From Sphagnum compactum (taxonomy: Eukaryota > Bryophyta > Sphagnopsida > Sphagnales), in assembly GCA_965153455.1 (NCBI GenBank), contig OZ234494.1, positions 2,046,001-2,110,000 of the forward strand: DNA of 64,000 nucleotides, given 5' to 3'. Below the pieces are notes generated by a model. The model searched no databases, was not told the DNA's origin, and saw nothing but the letters and a program-made list of their open reading frames with translations. Shown one piece after another: positions 36,191 through 49,613 of the stretch. Numbering within the stretch: the first letter of the stretch is position 1; each line of letters starts with the position of its first letter. The position numbers were made by a program, and so were the translations under genes.

Positions 36191-37555
36191 ATGTTCATAG
36201 ACTAACCAAGATTATGCTTATACCCAACCACATGGCACCTAAACCACACCATGTGGCACTTAATTAAGTTAATTATAGACCTAAGACAAAACATGTGGCA
36301 CCTAGGCTAAATAGATAAATAACATATATATACATATATATTTTTAATGTATGCATAATATATACCTAATATGTCATAAGTACAAACTAAATATGATTGT
36401 AATACACTTTTAAAAACATGCCCCTATCATACATTTAATAAAACTTTGGTATATCCCTTGAAATTAGATCCACCCCATAGTGGTGTGACTAATTTTGATC
36501 ATTATTACAATTAATGGGACATATATGGTTTTCTTGAATGAAAACCATATTATAAGTTGTTCATATGGATGGATGAAAAAATATATATAACATAGTCACA
36601 AAAATGACCAAACTTTTCAAATAGTTGTAAACATGACCAAAATTAGTTACAAGTGAGTAATAGTCACATGTAGTCATAAACAAAATGTTTACATATTCCA
36701 ATGACAATGATAATCGAAACTAGTTTATGTAGATCAAATATAAGGTCTTTTTTCATCACTAAGACAATTACACCATGGTCATTGACCATGACAATTCTAA
36801 ATGGTCGCTTGGTCAACAATTATGTGCCAAAATGACCAAAGTTTGACAAATGATAGTTACAAAAAATTATTCCATTGAATCATTTTCAATCCCGTCACAT
36901 GCCGATCATTGAACTAATGGTTGAAAAAAGAAGAAGAAGAAGTAACTCCAAGTTCCTCTTAGGGTTTCTTCGACTTCTCAGCATACATATAGAATGCTAC
37001 TGGATGAACAATAGAAGAGTCTAAGCAACATCAATACAATAGTTGTCTTCTTCTCCTTCAAGCATGTCAATGAAAATGGTGGTTTCTAAAAGCTTATCGG
37101 GATTGGAGAGAGAAATGCATGCGAGTTTTGTGTAATGGTGTGGGATCCGAGTGGAGAGGCAAATCATCAGTTTCTTTTCTTCCTCCTCCTCCTATTTCAA
37201 AATTGCTCCATGTTGTAACCGGAGGTGGCTACTATTCCTTTGTAGCTTTGTTTCCTCCTATACAGCTACAATTGAGACTACGGAGTTGTTGTCTTTTTCT
37301 TTTTCTACTACTAGGAGATTGTAACCATTTCTTCCTTTCAAGTTAAAAAAGCATCTTTGGAGACTACTATTGCTATTCCATAACTTTGTTTCAGGGGGGG
37401 GGGAGGAGAAACAATAGTAGGCCTTCGAAGATGTTGGCAACAACAACTGTGACAAAATTGAAAAGCCAAAGCTTTTTGGTAGACTTACATTCAGGGAACT
37501 TTTAGGTGATGTAGTTTTGCCAGATCATCTATTGCAAAGGTAAACTACACAAGAT

Positions 37556-37659
37556 TTGAGAAGTTCTTCTTGTCTTCTTCATCATCTATTTGATAGATCT
37601 GATATTACATATGGGTTTGAAAAATTCTTGTTGTCTTCTTCATCATCTATTTGATAGAT
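37556..37659. repeat. Tandem duplication, about 60 bp x 2
   Basis: The phrase ttcttgtcttcttc with atcatctatttgatagat occurs at about 37565-37599 and 37626-37658; its first part is slightly changed in the second copy. Confidence 0.7.
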
Positions 37660-40600
37660 TTTGATCATGCAGACATGTTTCAAAAATTATTTTTGTTTTC
37701 TTAATCATCTGTGATGGATAAATCTTCATGAAAGTCTTATCATTGGTGTTGTATTGGTTGAAATTACTTTTTGAGATGAATATATAAATTTATTTATTTT
37801 TTTGCAATTTTGCTAAAATAAGATTGTAATGTTTAGTTATTCCTAGGAAAGTTTGAAAACCCACCATCACCATCACCACAACCCAACCCACCCCAATTTT
37901 CAACTCTATTCTTCACCATCAAACCCTAAACCTTAAATTAAAAAGTACACACAAGTCTGTTACTAATTTATTATTTTAGAAAATTTGGTATAATGGATAA
38001 ATTATGTGAAAACAAATATAACGCACAATGTACAAAACATAAATAAGCCTTGGAAAAAATCAATGAGTATTGGTTGATGACGAATGCGAAAACAATGGGG
38101 GAGAACCTTAAATTAAAGTAGGTGTTTGTGTTCAATTTCCAATCTACAAAACTATTTATTATGGACATGCACAACATAAGTTTTAAGACCACCAAAAGAT
38201 TAGATACACCAAATTGAAGTTGGAAAGGAAGGGAAAATATGATGCACATCTACCTAAATTTCCTCTCTTCAATCCATGGGCAATGAATCCAATGGTTAAT
38301 CATTTTTACCAACGTATCCCATCTTAAACATCTACTACAACCAATATCACTTTGATCTAACATTTTCCAAGTACCAAGAAGGTTAGTAAAACCGATAATT
38401 CAAAAGGCATATCATTTTAAAACACTACATACCTTAAACACTATTCAATATCTCCATGCTTCCATTGTTTAGTTTATGTTTTAAATATGGACTTCAAATA
38501 AGATTTTTATAAATAAGATGTAAGTGTTGTAAATTATAAGGATTTATTATGACAAATAAAACTAAGATATTTACAAAAGCTAAAAGTTGTGAAATTTTAC
38601 ACAAATGAATCTCACAATATCTCCAAGTGATATTTCATAGGGGTTTTGAAACTAGTACCAATAGTTTTCTTGGCAATTTTGCCTATGCATCAACAAATAT
38701 GAATGTGTTTAATGTGATTTAACACTAAGTCATTTATGGAATGGTCAAACATCTTTTTATATAGTTCCAATGCACTTCCCAACCTAGCTCTTCAAATTGA
38801 ACAATAGGATAAATATGTTATTAGGACAATGTTGAATATTGATCAAACCCTAACACTTTATGGTATAATTTTATTAACATGAAACTATTGACGTATAGGC
38901 CATGACAACAATGCACAAATATCTCTAAAATTTTATTGAATATTGTAAAAACAATTGAAAGGAAACATATAAGTCATGTTTATTATTATCCAAGAAAAAT
39001 GCAATTGGATGTATGACCTAATATTCACAACCAATGTCATTAATATAATGTAAGTCACCACATTTTTCATTCTTGATACTAACAACTCAAAGAAAAAACT
39101 TTGATATGCATGTTTGAAGGTTTGGAAATTCAATTGGTTGTTGGTTTTCACATTGCAAGAGAAGGTAGAAGAAAACTTGAAAATAAATGGTCCAACATGA
39201 TAAGTTCCACCATGAAAGATAGTTGTTGAAATCAATAGTTGTTTATTATTTGGCCTTAGTTGAATTTCCAATTAGTATGTAGGTAGCTTAGACATTTTGT
39301 GAGACATGTAACAATTATATTATTCAATTGTGGTCAGAACCTCTTTTCTATGCACCCACCATGTTTTTGTTTAAATTGGGGATTAAAAGGTTTTCCATCA
39401 TTGATGATGTTCCATTCATTGAACATTTGTTATAATTATTCATTAGTTTTGTGGTTATGTTGCAAAGAATTTTTTCCCCTCCATAGATCATGGAGTTTTA
39501 AAGGGTTGTGGATGGTAAATAAATCATCCTAACAACTACAATTGAAGCTTTGAAATGACAATTAATTTGATGATGAAAAAACACATGAAAAAAAAAAAAA
39601 TTTATCATAAGTTTTTTGGAGGTTGTGAATGGTATGTATAACTTAGCCAAAAGAAAAAACAAATGAAACCACGAAAAGACAACTACAAACAATAATTGGG
39701 ATAAGAAATGATGGAGAAATTAAGTGGTGAAACAATGTTAATATATGACCCAAACAATTTCCACATTTGCAAAAACCTCAAAACAACAACATGAAATATC
39801 CTTAATTGTTATGCATACTTCACAAAGACTTTGCACAAAACATATAATAATTTACCAAGCAAAAGGATTAAAGTAGCTCATAGAGAATGTTGATGTAATT
39901 AATTTGCAAGTCATTCCACATTTTAATCATCCTATAAGTTTTATTATCAATTGTCTATTACAACCATACAATGAATTTCTCCATGGTGTTGAAGTACAAA
40001 ATTTTTAATATACTTCCTTTTCATCTTAACAACTAATTGTCATACACCTCTAAAATTGACCATGTTTATTTTTTCATTTGCTTCATCTATCAAGTCATTA
40101 TGATCATTGTAAAAACTACCATAAACATCTTCTAGCAAAAAGTTGTGCAATTGCACATGCACAAATCCAAAGGTGTAATTGCATGATTGTTAATGTCATA
40201 ATCGACTAGTATGTGTGGAGTCTTCTCAGGCTTTGAAACCTTCCTTTCAACAATGTTCAACCTTGACTTGAATGGAATTGAGGTAAGTGTTGAACAACTT
40301 GTTACTTGTTATTGATGTTGTTGGTTGTTTATAAGGAGATATTGAAATCAAAGAAAATGGATATGTTGAATATGTAAGGACATATTCATCACCTTCAAAG
40401 TAATCTTTAAATTGCAACCATAGTTTTGAACTTGAAGGCAAAAACATCCTTGAGTGGTACCATTAGGAACATCACACCTTCATTTTACTAAATGTATTGA
40501 ACTTCAAAAAAATATAGAAAACACAAACAAGGTTTTTCATTATAATTTTTTGATGAGTGCATTTACTAGGTTGTATAGGCTTTGAAACCGAATAATATAA

Positions 40601-42689
40601 AAAAATAGTTTGTATTATTTGGCCAGTTTTATCATTCAAGGAATTCCTTGAGGGGTTTTTAGTTGCACCACCAAGGATGTTTTGGTCCTTGAGAACAATT
40701 GATTATCATGACATCAATTAAGGAATTCAACTTGGATATCAATAATTTTTCCCATGTGATCACATACAATTATTGTTGAAATGACATAATTCATCTTTTG
40801 AATATGGTAATCTTCACATGTTTACTAGGCCTATATTCCCATGATAGAAGGGATTTAATATGAGATGTGATTGTTTTCTTCTCCTCAAATGTAGGCCATC
40901 TTACCTATGTTTGATAAGAGAAAGTATAGCTATAATTGCAAAATTAAAAAAAGATTCACAATAATCTTGTTGAGATTCCAAAAAATATGGGTATGTCATC
41001 CACCAAAGCTTCATTGCCATACCTCCCAAACTTGTAAAAGAGAACTATGACTTGATGTTTTGGTGGAGATTGTTCATTGATTGTATTTTTTTGAAAGTAT
41101 AATGTTTTTCAATCAAACTATTGAGTCTAGGAAATGATTTTTGAGACATTCAAAACTTTTGTTGGAAATGTTGTTCATTTAGAAGAGGAACATAATAAAA
41201 AACTAAGCATTACTTTTGGGGACTCCTTTCTTTCCCTCCAAATATTGTTGTGCACCAACACACAAATATAAATTAGGCATTTTAAAAAGACCATTTTCAA
41301 TATCACTATCACTATCACTACTCTACAATCTACCATATGTTCTCCTTTGTTTCCCTCTTCGTCAAAATCATTATTCACCATCACATAAATGATTTCATAA
41401 AACATAATTACAAACAAATACCCAAGTCAAAATTGTCAATGATATTTCTATTCATGAACTTGTGAAACATGATCGAAAATGAAGTGTGCAAAATAATGTG
41501 AAAGGGTTTGAGAAGAAAACAAAAATGGTGTAAAAAAGACTTCAAAATGATATGAATTTGGGTTTAAAGAAGAAACATAAATGGCATTCCTTGAGCCTTA
41601 TCTATTAAGGGTTGAAAGGCTTGAAAAAAAATTACACCTTTTGATTCACACTAAGCATGATCAAAACATTTAATAAAACACTAATGAAATTACATTCTAA
41701 ATTGAAATTAAGTTTCAAATTGATGAAATTGATTATCATTTCCTTGTGGCCATGGATGATCATTAATTATTGCAAATCACTAATTGTTAATAGTTGAATC
41801 CACAACTTTGAAATTCATTATTGTCTCCCTCTTTATTGTTGTCATGTCCTCATGGCATCATTTTTTCAAAGTTACATCTTTTACCAACGGCCATTTTTTC
41901 TGTTATTTTTCTCATGATATTTTTTTTCACATAATGGCATTAATAGGTGCAAAATAATCATCAGATTCAGTTCTTGAAAACATAACTTGTCGAAATGCAT
42001 TTATTGTGTGAATCCTTCCAATTTTTTTTATTTGTTCACCTTGTTGGGCCCAAAATATGAAAAGTAGATTGTTGGTATTGTCTAATTGATGCAACCTTAC
42101 ACTTTAATGTGTAATTGTTTCACAGACACAAATTAAATGAAATCACAAGCCATGGCAAAAACAATATCTATCTAAAGGTGAATGAGGTTGGGGCCAATGT
42201 TGGGTAGGTATCATATTTCAAAGAATACACATTTGGCATTATTCATTAAGTATTTTTTAACATGGTTTCAAATTAGGGCTTTTTGGGGAACAATTGATGT
42301 CATTTCACATAAAATATTTAGTCAAGTTCATCATGAAACAATGTGTCACAAATTTTCAAATTTTCATTTAATACATTTGAGTCTTTTAGGCCCTTAGGGG
42401 TTTAACAAATATGATAAAAACCATATTACAAGCATACCATTATGATTATGATTCCAAATTCATCATGAGAATAATGGTTAATAATTTCAGCAACATAGCT
42501 AAATTACTAAAACATTTACATATTTAATAAACATGGTAAAAATATTAACATACCATCATATAACTATGATTTCATTCTTATGTCAAATAGTAAAGTTTAG
42601 TTTGGAAATGAATAATTTTATCCAAATCAAAGTCACTAAGAAATCAAATTGGCATTTTTTTCTTTGAAAAAATGTGTTTACTTGTTTGT

Positions 42690-42995
42690 TTTGTGACCAC
42701 ACCTTAACCCTCCCAAACCATGATGCCCCTCATTACACTTTTGGTATAATTGGAAAGCTCTTATTGAAACAATATGCAAGGTAGTCATTTTGTAATTTTT
42801 GAAGCAACAAAGAAAAAAATTTCAAAATCATTTTTATTGAAAATTAATTTAAAATTATCAAAATGATTTTTCAACCAATAAATGCCTTAAATCACAATGG
42901 TCCTTTTGTCTACCCTTTCAAACCTTAAACCTTAACACCCATTCACATCGCAAATCTTAACACTTGGGGGCCAATGTCATTTGAGTTCACATTTG
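42690..42995 (+). repeat. Dispersed '400-bp' family, copy 1 (decayed)
   Basis: This shares ccaaaccatgatgcc, ggtataattggaaagc and ttcacatttgggcc end phrases with the better copies at 43790, 44170, 58740 and 59180. The middle is divergent. Confidence 0.45.
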
Positions 42996-43789
42996 GGCCT
43001 TGAAAAGATTTTTTCACAATTGAATTCTTTGAAAGTCATATTTTTTAGAGCATTGAATATTTTCTTGAAAGTTTTATTGTTTAGAGGCTGGAAGATGATT
43101 TCACTTGGGCAAATTGCACAAAGGTCTAATATTAATGATTTCCATATGTCAAAATCAAAGGTGCCAATACAAAATAATTCATTTAACAAGTGTGTGCACA
43201 TTTAAACATTATCAATTTTAGTTGTTATTAATTACTAATTCATAGAAGACTTCACAAAGATTAATCAAAGCTTTAAGCTTATAATCATTTACCATAAGTA
43301 ATGCACTTCCACATGAAACATGTGTTGTTATTTGGATGAACATACATTTTGTTACACAAATGAAAACCAAAGGAGAAAACAATAGTTTGTGTGGCACCCT
43401 TCTCACATTCATTCATTCAAGTAATTAAATAACCATGGATTATCATATGCATGCATTTGATCACCTACTTAACTTGCACTTGGCATGTTGGCATCATAAC
43501 CAACAACCATGTTGCATATATAATGAACCAAGTTTATATAACAACCACGTTGCATCATAAAACAAAGCCAATGCATACATAACAACAACATTGTGTCATA
43601 TAAATAAATCCAATCATACATAACCAAAAATAACAATGGAGATTGCATTATAAATAAACAACTCATTGTGTAATGATTATGCCGTTTGTGGTAGGTTTGA
43701 ACTTCAAAGTTTTGAGTGAATTCACTGGTCGTAGTGAATGGGGACTAGTGGGGAAGTAGTGAATTCACTGGTCTAGTGAACAAGGACTA

Positions 43790-44595
43790 ATGGACTTCAC
43801 CCACATTTTGTAATAGTGTTGGAAAACCCTTAATTCGTAGGTGCGCACATAGTTGGTTTCAGTTTTGTCCTATAATGGAGAAGTTATTGAATATTGAACA
43901 ATTTTTTTTGAAAATTCATTTAAACAAAAGCTTAAAATTATAGAAGAATTTAGGTGCATTCTCAGTATAGTTGGAAAACTTTCAAGGGGTGGGATTTCTT
44001 AAAATTGATTTGGTAAGTTTTAGACCTAAGGTGTGGTAGAAGTTTAATTTTGAGTAATTTTTTTATTGAAAATTCAATTAAATGAGTTGGGTAACAAGTT
44101 TACATTTGGGCCAATGGCACATGCCACATTAAATACCTATGAAAGAAGGTTGTTTCTTTGTTTGGATTATCATGTTGAAATATCCTAAACCATGGTGCCT
44201 CTAGCCACATTCTTGTTACCATTGGAAAACCCTTGATGCATCAGGGTGCATATCGAATTGGTTTCATAATGTTTTGACTTATGATGGAGAAGTTATTGAA
44301 TATTAAACAATGTTTTCATTGAAAATTCATTTAAATAAAAAAAAAGTATAGGAAAATTATGGTGAACTTTTTGGTATTTTTGGAAAACCTTTGATGAATG
44401 GATTTCTTGAAGATGATTTCATAATTTCTACACCTAAGGTGGGGGAGATATTCAACTTTGAGGAATTGTTGTCATTGGAAATTAATTAAAAATTTAAAAT
44501 ATTTTTTTCACAATAATTGGGCTTTATTGTCAAGGTCATGTTCACATTTACAATAGTTACATATGGTCTTGTTCGCATTTGGACCAACAACACAA
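43790..44595 (+). repeat. Dispersed '400-bp' family, copies 2 and 3 in tandem
   Basis: Each copy has the order: a 'gttggaaaaccctt' phrase, ggtgc(g/a)ca, a line ending 'tatggtg(g)gagaagttattgaatatt(g/a)aacaa', ttgaaaattcattta, a second 'ttggaaaac' phrase, a 'acctaaggtg' phrase, 'attgaaaatt' and finally 'ttcacatttgg'. Copy 2 covers about 43790-44125 and copy 3 about 44170-44595. No open frame is shared, so this is not a coding gene family. It is likely a satellite or the untranslated part of a retroelement. Confidence 0.7.
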
Positions 44596-45744
44596 GCCAC
44601 ATCGATATATATGGAAGTTAGGCATAACTTTTAACAAATTAGCTTAACTTGTTTACTTTTTCCTAAATCTACATGAAAAGTTGACTTGAGCAGATTTCGT
44701 AACTACCTAGGCCAAATAAGCATATAGGTAGATTATGCATTGATACATGCCTTTATTTTAGATCCCTTACCTTTAGGTTAGAAAAGGGGTTAATCAATGT
44801 TCATTATACCTAGTAGAATACCCACCCTTGGCATTAGTATAAATACAACAGTTCATTGGGTAGGGTAGTTTGACTACCATTAGGTTGGGTGGTAGCACAA
44901 ACTACCAATTATTACTTGGTTGTGTCCAACCTAGTGGTAGTGATGTTGATTTCATGTTCCTTTGCCTGACAAACTAATATATCCCTTGGTACATAATATC
45001 GAGGCGTGCCCATAGGTTCATTGGGCTCACCTAGGGACATTTTAAGATCAGCTTGTTATTTAAAGTAAACATATTAGTGTAAATGCTAAGAGGTTGTTAA
45101 ATTTGCACAAAAGGTTTAATTGCTTATGATGTCCAAAAAAAGTTGAAGCTTTTTTTTGGGCGCATCCAATGCACTTTAAATTGCAAAAAATGGTCCACAA
45201 ATTAGAAAGTTGTGGCCCCCCAAAGTTGGGGGGATAAAAAAAAGAAAGTCTTTGAACACATCATTGCTAATAACCAAACAATGATACACTATTGGCTAGT
45301 CTTCATTTACCCCATTACCAAAATGAATAAACTTCATGGATTAAATATCCAATTATTTGTGTGTGGCCAAGATTTTTCAAAAAATGATGTTATAAGATTG
45401 ACAATTATGGGTGTTTGAGGATTCCATGAACCTTAACCCTTCACACATGCATGGACTTCACACATGCATGGACTGGTTAGAAGCCTGAGGGCACAAACCC
45501 GGTTTTGTTTTACTCCAATATTCTATTGGAAACAACTTGAATACAAGCAAGAAATGAAAGCTTCAAGGTTCATGAAATGGAACAATTGTATTAACTAACA
45601 AGAAGATTACAAAGGTTGTATGCTTCAAATGCTACAATCACAAAACTATGGCTTGCAACAACTAACAAAGGTTGAAGGTTCTATGTGCATTCAAAAACCA
45701 TGAAAGGAGAGAATGAAAGACAACTCAAAACCACTCCATTATAT

Positions 45745-45945
45745 ACTATCTCCTAACCCTAAAGTAGCCGCCACTTAACCCTAACCTAGCCGCCGCCAAA
45801 CCCTAACCTTAGCCGCCGCCTAACCCTAGCCGCCACCAAACCCTAACCCTAGTCGTTGCCTAACCCTAGCCACCACCAAACCCTAACCCTAGCCGCCGCT
45901 AAACCCTAAGTAGTCTCCACTTCTAAACCCTAACCTAACTACTAC
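45745..45945 (+). repeat. Minisatellite of telomere motif plus GCCGCC
   Basis: Eight or nine units alternate a telomere-like part (aaccctaaccct) with a GC part (agccgccgcc or agccgccacc), 17-24 bp per unit. Single-base changes vary between units. It lies in AT-rich sequence, so the GC part stands out. Confidence 0.85.
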
Positions 45946-46149
45946 AAGGATGTGAATACTATTCATCCTTTTGATGAATGTTTAACACATTCATCAACAT
46001 TTGGAATTAGAAACGAATAGTATTTCTAACATCTTCTTACTTCCTTGGTGTTGTTCACCAAAAATTTTAGGCATTTGTTTTTTTTTCTCCAAAACTAATG
46101 TGATGGTCATCCTTTGATTGTGATTCTTGAGAGTTCATTCCTTTGTGTT

Positions 46150-46420
46150 GTTGATGCAATGCATGTATTGATCATCCTTTTCCTGTTCAACACGTGATCA
46201 TGATGCTCATCTTTTTTTAATAATGTGATTGATGTATTTCGTGTGTTGATCATCTGAGTCTTGGTTAGTTGGTGATAATGATGTTCATCCTTTCTTCTTT
46301 TGGTGATGCTAATGCAATTTGTGTGTTGATCATTTTACTTTTGGTCAATTAGTGATTGTGATGTTCATACTCTTTTCTTTTAGTGCTACTGATGCAATGT
46401 GTGTGTTGATCGTCCGAGTT
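46150..46420 (+). repeat. Diverged tandem repeat, about 80 bp x 4
   Basis: The landmark gatgcaatg...gtgttgatcat occurs at about 46153, 46231, 46311 and 46391, 78-80 bp apart. Each is followed by a variable T-rich part and 'gtgat(c/a)atgatg(c/t)tcat'. Confidence 0.75.
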
Positions 46421-47138
46421 TAGGGTTTAAGGTGTAGAACTTACCTTGTAACATTTATTACACAATTTATAATTGACCATTCACAACATTTGGGGATGGT
46501 GTTGTAAACTATGTGTGAGCCTTTTTTGGCTAAGGCTTTAGCTTTAACCTACTAGCTTGAATTCCAATTTCATCTGAATTCAAAATGTGATTTGGTTTGT
46601 AGTTGTGTAGGTTGTATAATATTTGCAAGTTGTTGTAGAAAGAGTTACATGAAATTGAAATCAACATTTTTACTTTGAAAACCTCCAATGCTTCAACAAT
46701 CTTAATGTTTAATTATGGATGTTTGCATTTGAACCGATACCACCATGTATTCCTTGGTACTCCATGCTTGATTGGTGTTGATTTTGTTTGAATGAACTAG
46801 AATGTTACTTTCACCTTCAATTGTTATAATGTTATTGAAAGTTCACATTCTTGCATTGTTAGAATCCATGCAACTAATACTACATCTTCTTCTTTTATAA
46901 ACACATTAGTAGGCCCCATTCTTTTGGACCTTATTTCCCATTCAGATGGTCGGAAAAGGAAATGAATGGGGAGTTTTAGAAAGGACTTGCCATTTTCAAC
47001 GAATGTGTCCTTCTCTCAGCAACCTCCATAATTTCCTTTAATGTTTAATCTATCCATTTATTGAACATTTGGTTGTTTATGGGGTTTAATTGATTACTTG
47101 TGTTGTATGTTTTGTTTTTAGTGTAGGTTGGCCGCGCC

Positions 47139-47155
47139 GGGGGGGGGGGGGGGGG
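47139..47155 (+). repeat. Poly-G run of 17
   Basis: A single uninterrupted G tract directly after gccgcgcc, in AT-rich sequence. It could form a G-quadruplex or be an assembly artefact. Confidence 0.9.
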
Positions 47156-48867
47156 ATTCTCCTTGTTTGATGTTGCTTGGTTTAACACATTGCTTTGTTG
47201 CTTATGAAACACATGTACATTCATGATGGTTTAACTTCCCTTGGCCTAAGCTATTAACAAGTAGGGGGTGTGCACTTTAGGCCCATTAAAGGTATGTCTT
47301 TCTTTTTCTTGTACAAAAACCAAGAAATCAAGAAGTTTGTCAAATTTGGATAGGCTTAAAAAACATAAGACTTCAATTTTGCAATTGAAGTGATAAAAAC
47401 ATGAAAATATGGAAACCCCCCCCACTTTAGGTTGATATTAATTTCATTTGTGCAAGCTATTGTTAAAATGAATTACAAAATGTGGTTCATGTGAGTTAAT
47501 TGAAATTTGCTCCTATTTGGTGTAATTGTTTTATAGCTTGTGTGGACAAGTTTTTGGATCCAATGGCAATAAAGAAATTTCTTGAACCTTTGGTTATAAA
47601 ATATGTCTATGATTCTAACCCCTACATCATCTTTTAGATTTGGATTTTGCAAATCCACCTCTTTTTATTTTTTACTTGTTCCATTTTGACAATTAAGATT
47701 TGATTTGTGTGTTTCAAATCTACCTCTACTATGACATATCCCTCTTCTTGTTTTTGTTTTATTATCATAGTTGGATTTGAACTAATTTATGCAACTTTGC
47801 CCCCTCCACAGATCTTTTTCCTTGTTCTACTTTGACATTTGCAACTTGATTTTCTATTATATTTCTCAAACCTACTATAGCAAGAAGAAGGAGCTCTATG
47901 AAAAATTATAATTCATATTCTATGTTTTTTATAATAAATAATACATATTTAGACAATTGAAATGCTTGGGAAGAGAGGTGAAAATGAAAGGCGAAGCTTT
48001 GCCAATGCTTGTTATCATGTGTTCTTGTTATTTTGGAGACAAATGCAATGTGTTTTGGTGATATGTGGGATCTAAAGATCATACGTTTAAGATTAATTAC
48101 TTAAAAATGTAATAATTTCCAAACAACTTTTTGCATTGGAATGGGCCAAATTTTTGCACATTAATTCACTCTTGCATACCTTCCTAAATGTGTGTTGTTT
48201 CAAATTTTTAAAAAAATTAAAAAAAAGTTCCTAAACACAAATGTGCAATTTTATGTGTAGAGAGACTTGCCCTTATAAAACTTGTCCAAACTAACCTCAT
48301 AAAACGCTTCCTTTGCCCTTACCTTCATCATTATTTAAAAAATGTACATAAGAAACCCTATAACCAAATAATTGCCATTCCTTTTAATCATGTATTTGTT
48401 CTTAAATTGGACAACAATTGTCTTATAGGTAACCAAATGCTAATTACTTGGCCAAATGATCTAGGAGTTTTTAAGATTGGACCTCAAACACCCTATAACC
48501 CAATGTTGCCTTTATATTTGGTCAAAGAATATATCTAAAAGTGGCCATCGAATTCCTTATGTCCAAACATTCATTGTCTTCAACTTGAACTTGGACTCTT
48601 TTCCACCCTTTAAACCACACACAAAACCCTAATTTCTGGTTGGATCTTCCCATTATTTCAAACACTATATTATTAGACCGTGCGTTCAATCATAAGTAAC
48701 TTTTTGAACAGTGAACAAGACATGGGTGTACTTTCAAGGGCTGTTCCTTTGGATAGAATGGGTGTTCAGTTATAGGGAGGCGTTTGGTTATGGGCGTGCT
48801 TACCCTAATACAGACAATGACCCACAATGCAGCATGATAGAAATTTACTTATATGGGCAGCTGCATA

Positions 48868-49427
48868 TATTGTGTACGATGAGAATACTTCTTGACGCCC
48901 CAAAAAAACCCTAACTAAACCCTCCGAGGAAGACTAATTTTGATTTTCCTTTAAAAAAAAAAAAAGGAATGGAAACAAATGAAACAAGGAAAGGGAAATA
49001 TAGTAAAATCATTTTAAAAGAAAAAAATTACAAAAAAGAAGAAACCAAATAAAAAGTAGAAAAAAAAAAAAAAACTTATAATAATGAAGAAAAACCCTAC
49101 TTCAAAAAGAATGAGGTGTGTCTTCTTTCTCCAAACTTCAAACTTGCATCCAAATAAACAAAAATACAAAAGTGAAAAAGAAACACTTTATTTTTATTAT
49201 ACAAAATAATAATAAAAACAGAAAACACATAAAAATAAAAAATAAAAAAGATAAAAGTTAAAAAAAAAAACTAAAACATGAACCAAACATTGTTGAAATA
49301 ACACACCTGTGCATTAGGCACGGGGTTCAAACTAGTATTGTGTACAATGAGAATACTTCTTGACGCCCCAAAAAAACCCTAACTAAACCCTCCGAGGAAG
49401 ACTAATTTTGATTTTCCTTTAAAAAAA
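48868..49427 (+). repeat. 92-bp direct repeats flanking an A-rich 376-bp segment
   Basis: Copies at 48868-48959 and 49336-49427 run from tattgtgtac through gagaatacttcttgacgccc and ccctaactaaaccctccgag to ttttcctttaaaaaaa, with one mismatch seen (tacgatg / tacaatg). The 468-bp offset and near identity mean a recent duplication. The right copy ends about 185 bp upstream of the SET-gene start, so it probably lies in that promoter. Confidence 0.9.
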
Positions 49428-49447
49428 CACACTACTAGTCTCTGCCG

Positions 49448-49597
49448 ATGACAGTACTTCCCTTACTGTTCTGTGGACTCACAGACGAAGGAAGTCAGTC
49501 GACGCAGGAAGCGCCTTCTTCTTCGCTGGAAGCTCTTTCCATCTCCTCTTGTGCACTTCAGTATTTGTGTCTTACAATGGTTTCGTGCCTTCCTTAA
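49448..49597 (+). other. Possible upstream ORF before the SET-domain gene
   Basis: ATG at 49448 opens a 49-codon frame ending TAA at 49595-49597, 16 bp before the chosen start (49614). If the transcript starts upstream of 49448, this uORF would precede the main frame and could lower its translation. The peptide has a Ser-rich part (SQSTQEAPSSSLEALSISS), so it might instead be the true N-terminal exon of another splice form. Confidence 0.35.
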
Positions 49598-49613
49598 CAA
49601 CTATGATGTTGTC

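Larger units (their letters stand above)
33243..49613. other. Gene-poor, repeat-rich spacer of about 16.4 kb
   Basis: No exon chain or recognisable protein domain was found on either strand. The sequence is strongly AT-rich with short random frames. Named repeats inside are annotated separately. A small GC-richer part at 37060-37450 has open frames on both strands without a known family. Bases 45420-46030 look like one end of an old inserted element followed by a telomere-motif minisatellite. Bases 48960-49335 are almost pure A-rich low-complexity sequence. Confidence 0.5.
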
